Shown here piece after piece: positions 5,693 to 10,041 of a stretch of DNA of 10,041 nucleotides (the first letter of the stretch is position 1; each line of letters opens with the position of its first letter). The position numbers were made by a program, and so were the translations under genes. Origin of the DNA: a bacterium (GTDB lineage: Bacteria; Omnitrophota; Gorgyraeia; Gygaellales; UBA12090). The notes beneath the pieces are model-generated. The model made no database searches. It was given only the letters and a program-made list of their open reading frames with translations, and had not been told where the DNA came from. The DNA lies in contig SCPY01000228.1 in assembly GCA_004299495.1 (NCBI GenBank), forward strand, positions 1-10,041. Reading direction: 5' to 3'.

Positions 5693-5696
5693 AGAT

Positions 5697-6230
5697 TTAT
5701 TCGCCTTCAAATTTTACCAAAGAAACGAGGGGGTATTTTTTGAGCTTGTCTCTTCCCTTCAAATCCACCAGCTCTATCACAAAGGCGCAGCCGGCGATTT
5801 TTGAGCCTTGCGCCTCCACCAAATCCGCCACCGCCCTTACCGTGCCTCCGGTCGCCAGCAAATCATCAGCAATAAGGACTCTGTCTCTCGGTTTGAGGGC
5901 ATCCGCGTGGATTTCCAGGGTATCGGTGCCGTATTCCAGATTATAGGTAACTCCTTTGGTTTTCCAGGGCAGTTTGCCTTTCTTGCGCACGGGAATGAAG
6001 CCGACATTGAGCTTTGTCGCCAGGGCGCCGCCGAAAATGAAGCCCCTTGCCTCAACACCGACCACATAGTCTATTTTTTCTCCGGAAAATTTCTTTGCCA
6101 GGGAGTCCACCGCTTTTTTGAATGCCTTTTTGTCCTGCAGCAATGTGGTGATGTCGCGGAATAGAATTCCGGGTTTGGGAAAATCGGGAATGCTGCGGAT
6201 GGATTTGGCAAGGTCAATTCGCGTCTTCAT
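5697..6230 (-). CDS. apt: Adenine phosphoribosyltransferase
   Basis: A 177-residue enzyme that makes AMP and pyrophosphate from adenine and PRPP in purine salvage, in the cytoplasm. The N-terminal IPDFPKPGILFRDIT (14-28) is the family signature around the purine site. VGVEARGFIFG (57-67) follows, and the PRPP loop VLIADDLLATGGT (118-130) is intact. Length is normal. The start is the ATG at 6230. A GGAGG lies 11 bases upstream, just after the stop of the LacI-like gene, which suggests coupling within an operon. The gene ends 4 bp before the tRNA. Confidence 0.96.
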   Translation of the reverse strand: MKTRIDLAKSIRSIPDFPKPGILFRDITTLLQDKKAFKKAVDSLAKKFSGEKIDYVVGVEARGFIFGGALATKLNVGFIPVRKKGKLPWKTKGVTYNLEYGTDTLEIHADALKPRDRVLIADDLLATGGTVRAVADLVEAQGSKIAGCAFVIELVDLKGRDKLKKYPLVSLVKFEGE

Positions 6231-6246
6231 TGTCTTAGCTTCCTCC

Positions 6247-7101
6247 CTATGAGTTTATTTTCGCGCAGGAATCCCTTAAGACCAGCTTTGCCGGCAGGAC
6301 GCTTTTGACCGGAAGTTTCACTTGTCTTTTCGCTATCTGATTAAGGGTTTCCAGGCCCAATTGGCCCATTTCCACAATCGGCTGCCTGACGGTAGTAAGC
6401 GGTACTGATGAATAGAGCGCGATAGGGTTGTCGTCAAAACCGATAATAGAGAGGTCCCTCGGGACGCGCAGGCCTTCTTTCTTGGCCAGGTCAATGGTTT
6501 CAAGCGCCATCACGTCGGAGGCGGCGAATACCGCGCTGGGCCTTTGGGCCAGACGCAATAATTTCTCCGCCGCTACCCGCGCCGGGCCGCGTAAAAATCC
6601 TCCCACGGCGATGTATTCGTCTTTCAGCGCGATTTTGTGTTTTTTAAGCGCTTCCTTGTATCCTTTTAACCGGCTTTTTCCGGCATGGGTATTTAAGTCG
6701 CCGGCAATAGTGGCAATTTTTTTGTGGCCCTGCTTTACCAGAAAGTCAACCGCCTCTATCGCCGCCTTTTCGTTATCTATGGAAATACAGTTTATATCTT
6801 CCTCAAAGTAATTATTTAAGACTAAATAAGGTATTCCCGTGGCAATTACCTTTTTTAAGGAGCTCTTATCGCCGTTAATATCCGCGAACAGGAGCCCGTC
6901 AAGATAATGGGAGCGTAAAATCGGCCAGCTGAGCCAATCCTCATGGCCGCCTGACTGCTCGGTGATGTGGATGAGCACATCGGCCTTTAGATGGCTTGCC
7001 GACAGGCTTACCCCTTTGATGATTTCTGAGGCGTAAAAGGAATGCAATACATCCTCAAAGCGGGGGACAATCAGGGCGTAGGAAGCTGTTTTTGTTTTCA
7101 A
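6247..7101 (-). CDS. LacI/GalR-type ligand-binding domain without a DNA-binding domain
   Basis: A 284-residue protein that matches only the effector-binding part of LacI-family regulators. Conserved blocks are YALIVPRF (8-15, where the domain normally follows the hinge), CISIDNEKAAIEAVDFLVKQGHKKIATIAG (105-134), RLKGYKEAL (144-152), FAASDVMALETIDLAKKEGLRVPRDLSIIGFDD (192-224) and PLTTVRQP (234-241). LacI proteins are usually 330-350 residues with an N-terminal helix-turn-helix; here that part is absent. The start is well fixed: a TTG at 7101 with GGAGG 6 bases before it, overlapping the sigma-factor TGA by 4 bp. There is no signal peptide, so it is not a transporter binding protein. The ligand is unknown, probably a sugar or purine. 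It may act on the coupled sigma factor. Confidence 0.85.
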   Translation of the reverse strand: MKTKTASYALIVPRFEDVLHSFYASEIIKGVSLSASHLKADVLIHITEQSGGHEDWLSWPILRSHYLDGLLFADINGDKSSLKKVIATGIPYLVLNNYFEEDINCISIDNEKAAIEAVDFLVKQGHKKIATIAGDLNTHAGKSRLKGYKEALKKHKIALKDEYIAVGGFLRGPARVAAEKLLRLAQRPSAVFAASDVMALETIDLAKKEGLRVPRDLSIIGFDDNPIALYSSVPLTTVRQPIVEMGQLGLETLNQIAKRQVKLPVKSVLPAKLVLRDSCAKINS

Positions 7102-7946
7102 CTCTTTCCTCCGTTAGCATCCTCGCGGCTGGCAAGTAAATTCGCCTCTTGCATCAGGGCTAATTTGCGCAGTTTTTTAAGGGCAAGCGACTCAATCTGT
7201 CTTATCCTTTCGCGGGAGAGCTTTAGTTTTCTGGCTATCTCTGCCAGGGTGTGCGTTTTTTTATTATGCAGGCCAAAGCGCATATCTAAAATCTCGCGCT
7301 CGCGCTCGGTAATGCGGTCAAGCAGGCCGACTACCCTTTCCTTATCTAAAACCTTTGACAGGGCGTCTTTGGCGGACTCAAGAGTTTCGTCTTCCAGCAG
7401 GTCCTTAATGCTTTCTTCCCCTTCTTCGCCTATCGGAGCTTCCAGGGAAGAGGTCTTGGTAACCCAGGAATCAAGCTTTCGCAGTTTATCCTCGGGTATG
7501 CGCATTGCCTTGGCTACTTCGTCCCTGTTGGGGACGCGGCCTAATTTCTGGGACAGGGCCTCCCTGGTTTTTTTTATCTTGGCAAGGGAATCGTTTATAT
7601 ATACGGGAACACGCACCAGCCGCCCCTGTTCCGAGATTGCCCGGCTGATCGCCTGCCTGATCCACCAGGCGGCGTAGGTAGAGAAGCGAAATCCCCGCTT
7701 AGGGTTAAACTTGTCCACCGCCTTCATCAGCCCGATGTTGCCCTCATTGATTAAGTCCGGCAGGGGAAGCCCGAAATATGCGTAACGCTTGGCGATATTG
7801 ACTACAATGCGCAGGTTTGAGCGGATCATTTTCTTGCGCGCTTCGTTATTGCCCTGCTTTACCTTTCCGGCTAACGCCTTTTCCTCATCGGGTTTTAAGA
7901 GCGGAATGAGGCGGATTTCGTTCAGGTATGTCTTGAGCGGTTCCAT
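7098..7946 (-). CDS. Sigma-70 family factor lacking region 1.1
   Basis: A 282-residue sigma factor, RpoS/SigA-like in size. Region 1.2 spans about residues 3-32 (LKTYLNEIRLIPLL). Region 2 spans 37-107, with core-binding DLINEGNIGLMKAVDKF (64-80) and -10 recognition STYAAWWIRQAI (89-100). Region 3 spans about 116-190. Region 4 spans 205-262, with the -35-reading helix-turn-helix TLAEIARKLKLSRERIRQ (233-250). The near-canonical region 2.4 suggests it reads TATAAT-like -10 boxes. Without region 1.1 it is more likely an alternative (group 2) sigma than the housekeeping one. It starts 16 bp after ppdK at an ATG with a close GAGG, and its TGA overlaps the start of the LacI-like gene. I give no symbol because orthology to rpoS or rpoD cannot be settled here. 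Confidence 0.92.
   Translation of the reverse strand: MEPLKTYLNEIRLIPLLKPDEEKALAGKVKQGNNEARKKMIRSNLRIVVNIAKRYAYFGLPLPDLINEGNIGLMKAVDKFNPKRGFRFSTYAAWWIRQAISRAISEQGRLVRVPVYINDSLAKIKKTREALSQKLGRVPNRDEVAKAMRIPEDKLRKLDSWVTKTSSLEAPIGEEGEESIKDLLEDETLESAKDALSKVLDKERVVGLLDRITEREREILDMRFGLHNKKTHTLAEIARKLKLSRERIRQIESLALKKLRKLALMQEANLLASREDANGGKS
7108..7112 (-). promoter_or_regulatory. Shine-Dalgarno site of the LacI-like gene
   Basis: GGAGG within the last sense codons of the sigma gene, 6 bases before the TTG start at 7101. It supports a separate start at this exact point and hence the missing DNA-binding domain. Confidence 0.85.
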
Positions 7947-7962
7947 TTACCCTCTTTGCTGA

Positions 7963-10041
7963 TTATTTCTTTTCTTTTAATACGGCCTGTGCCGCCGCCA
8001 GGCGCGCGATAGGCACTCTAAACGGCGAACAGGACACATAATTCATTCCTAACTTATGGCAAAATTCCACGGATTTCGCCTCGCCTCCGTGCTCTCCGCA
8101 GATACCTACCTTCAGCTCTTTACGGGTTTTTCTGCCGCGGGTGATGCCGATTTCCATTAATTGGCCGATTCCTTCCTGGTCAATGGTCTGGAAAGGGTCG
8201 TCGGCAAGTATTCCCTTATTCAGGTAGTCCGGCAGGAACCCGCCGATATCGTCGCGCGAAAAACCAAAACCCATCTGGGTCAGGTCGTTAGTGCCGAAGG
8301 AGAAAAACTCCGCCACCTCGGCGATCTTATCCGCGATGAGGCTGGCGCGGGGTATTTCAATCATTGTGCCCAGCATATGCGGCATTTTCTTAAGGTTGTA
8401 TTTCTTTAAGGTTTCCTGATAAACCCTTTTGCAGATTTCCATCTGGTCGGTGAGCTCTTTAACGGCGCAGACAACCGGCACCATAATTTCCGGGTGCACC
8501 TTTATGCCCTGTTTTAATAATTCTGCCGCGGCCTCAAAGATGGCGCGCACCTGCATTTCGGTTACTTCAGGGTAGGTAATCCCCAGGCGCACTCCGCGGT
8601 GGCCCATCATCGGGTTGTTTTCATGAAGGGCATTGGCGCGCTTTCCGAATTCCTCCAGGCCTATTCCTAAACTTTGGGCAAGCTCTACCTGCTGTTTTTC
8701 CTCGCGCGGGATAAACTCATGCAGAGGCGGGTCAAGAAGGCGCACGGTAACCGGAAGCCCTTGCATTGCCTCTAAGGTGCCTTTGATGTCCGCCTTGACA
8801 AAAGGGAATAGCTCATCAAGGGCCTTTTTCCTCTCATCCGCGGTCTTTGAGATAATCATTTTGCGCAGGCAGAATAGCGGGGCTTCGGAACCCTTGCCGT
8901 AGAACATATGTTCTGTCCTAAACAGCCCAATTCCTTCGGCTCCGAACATCCGCGCCTTTCTGGCGTCTTCGGGCGTGTCGGCGTTGGTGCGCACATTAAG
9001 CCGGCGGAAAGAATCGCATATTTTTAAGAATTCAAAAAGCAGCTTATTCTCTTCTGAGGCATCCATCATCTTTAGCTGGCCAAGATAAACATTTCCCTTA
9101 GTGCCGTTTAAGGTAACCCAGTCGCCTTCCTTAATAAGCGTGCCTCCGGCATTTATTGTTTTTGTTTTTCCGTCTATATGCAGGGCGGAGCATCCGACAA
9201 CGCAGCATTTTCCCCATCCGCGCGCTACCAAAGCGGCATGAGAAGTCATTCCGCCCCTGGCGGTTAAAATGGCCTGCGCTGAGCGCATACCCTCAACATC
9301 TTCCGGGTTGGTTTCTTCCCTAACCAGGATGACTTTTTTACCTTCTTTTGCCCAATTTACCGCGTCAGGCGCGTTAAAGACCACCATTCCGCTTGCCGCC
9401 CCCGGGCCGGCGGGCAGGCCTTTGGCAACCGGCTTGTGCTCTAATTCTATTTTCGGGTCAATAATGGGGTGCAGAAGCTCATCAAGCTGGGAAGGCGTTA
9501 CCCTCATTACCGCTTCTTTTTTGCTGATAAGCTTTTCCTTTACCATATCTATGGCCATTCTCACTGCCGCCGGGCCGTTGCGTTTACCCACGCGGCACTG
9601 GAGCATGAACAGCCGCCCTTTTTCAATGGTAAACTCAATGTCCTGCATATCCCGGTAGTGTTTTTCCAGGCGTTTCTGGATACCGTAGAGCTCCCGGTAA
9701 AGATTGGGCATTGCCTTTTCCAAGGTAACCAGCTCTTTATTATGTTCGCTTTTGGCGTATTCGTTGATAGGAGCCGGGGTGCGGATTCCGGCAACCACAT
9801 CTTCTCCCTGGGCGTTGATGAGATATTCGCCGAAAAACTTATTTTCTCCGTTGCCGGGGTTGCGGGTGAATGCCACTCCGGTGGCTGAGGTCTCTCCCAT
9901 ATTGCCAAAGACCATTGTCTGGACTGTAACCGCGGTGCCCCATTCGTGGGGGATATTTTCAATGCGCCGGTAGGAAACCGCGCGCTTCCCCTGCCAGGAG
10001 GCAAAGACCGCGCCGATTCCGCCCCAGAGCTGTTGATAGGG
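7963..10041 (-). CDS. ppdK: Pyruvate, phosphate dikinase (N-terminus beyond the window)
   Basis: The frame is open from the window edge to the TAA at 7963, giving 692 visible residues of a protein usually near 880. PPDK interconverts pyruvate, ATP and phosphate with PEP, AMP and pyrophosphate. Visible parts are the end of the nucleotide-binding domain (GTAVTVQTMVFGNMGETSATGVAFTRNP), the swivelling phosphohistidine domain with GGMTSHAALVARGWGKC (phosphorylated His at visible residue 268), and the C-terminal PEP/pyruvate barrel with IEIPRASLIADK, SFGTNDLTQ and GICGEHGGE (catalytic Cys at visible residue 648). The internal ATG at 9915 is not the start, since family sequence continues upstream. 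It is probably the first gene of the sigma, LacI-like, apt, tRNA and PHP run, 16 bp ahead of the sigma gene. Confidence 0.97.
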   Translation of the reverse strand, partial: PYQQLWGGIGAVFASWQGKRAVSYRRIENIPHEWGTAVTVQTMVFGNMGETSATGVAFTRNPGNGENKFFGEYLINAQGEDVVAGIRTPAPINEYAKSEHNKELVTLEKAMPNLYRELYGIQKRLEKHYRDMQDIEFTIEKGRLFMLQCRVGKRNGPAAVRMAIDMVKEKLISKKEAVMRVTPSQLDELLHPIIDPKIELEHKPVAKGLPAGPGAASGMVVFNAPDAVNWAKEGKKVILVREETNPEDVEGMRSAQAILTARGGMTSHAALVARGWGKCCVVGCSALHIDGKTKTINAGGTLIKEGDWVTLNGTKGNVYLGQLKMMDASEENKLLFEFLKICDSFRRLNVRTNADTPEDARKARMFGAEGIGLFRTEHMFYGKGSEAPLFCLRKMIISKTADERKKALDELFPFVKADIKGTLEAMQGLPVTVRLLDPPLHEFIPREEKQQVELAQSLGIGLEEFGKRANALHENNPMMGHRGVRLGITYPEVTEMQVRAIFEAAAELLKQGIKVHPEIMVPVVCAVKELTDQMEICKRVYQETLKKYNLKKMPHMLGTMIEIPRASLIADKIAEVAEFFSFGTNDLTQMGFGFSRDDIGGFLPDYLNKGILADDPFQTIDQEGIGQLMEIGITRGRKTRKELKVGICGEHGGEAKSVEFCHKLGMNYVSCSPFRVPIARLAAAQAVLKEKK

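Noticed and set aside
7042..7677. A 211-residue reading frame on the plus strand rich in Ser, Arg and Leu
   Set aside because: It is the antisense shadow of the sigma-factor and LacI-like genes, with low-complexity composition and no recognisable domain.
9561..9915. The ATG at 9915 as the start of ppdK
   Set aside because: The same frame stays open to the window edge, and the upstream residues (QLWGGIGAVFASWQGKRA and following) are PPDK family sequence.
9269..9973. Several overlapping plus-strand frames of 89 to 139 residues
   Set aside because: They are antisense to the well-conserved ppdK gene and share no coding features.

Overview
The window reads like a piece of a Gram-negative bacterial chromosome. 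It carries an outer-membrane beta-barrel protein with a Sec signal peptide and a lipoprotein with a clear lipobox. The mix of a GH57 glycosidase, an alginate-export-like porin, a REP-type (RAYT) transposase, pyruvate phosphate dikinase and an unusual sigma factor, at moderate GC by eye, would fit an uncultured lineage such as Omnitrophota (PVC superphylum). That assignment is a guess from gene content, not something the sequence proves. Every gene I can support lies on the minus strand, so the transcription order runs from high to low coordinates.

Region 1 (10041 to about 4967) is a tightly packed run: ppdK (5' end outside the window), a region-1.1-less sigma-70 factor, a LacI/GalR-type ligand-binding domain with no DNA-binding domain, apt, a tRNA-Arg(CCT) and a PHP-domain hydrolase. 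Gaps are 16 bp, a 4-bp overlap, 16 bp, 4 bp and 8 bp, so this is probably one transcription unit with a tRNA inside it. The pairing of a sigma factor with a translationally coupled sensor domain that cannot bind DNA itself is the most unusual feature here.

Region 2 (about 4960 to 3687) has been shaped by a mobile element. Three copies of a GGGGTCAGAGTGATTT repeat occur. Two of them, as a perfect 24-bp inverted pair, bracket a RAYT transposase. The third, together with the middle copy, brackets a small lipoprotein gene. Stop codons of both genes lie inside repeat copies, and the middle copy is followed by a -35 box that probably drives the transposase.

Region 3 (3686 to 1911) holds a porin gene with its own candidate promoter, a roughly 210-nt leader that can fold into a nested hairpin, a strong Shine-Dalgarno site, and a perfect bidirectional terminator.

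Region 4 (1904 to 1) holds a hicB-hicA toxin-antitoxin pair with a strong promoter that places the start codon at or next to the transcript start, followed by a GH57 glycosidase whose C-terminus runs out of the window. Several genes (hicB, RAYT, PHP, GH57) lack a Shine-Dalgarno site, while others (porin, lipoprotein, the LacI-like gene) have textbook ones, so both initiation modes seem to be in use.
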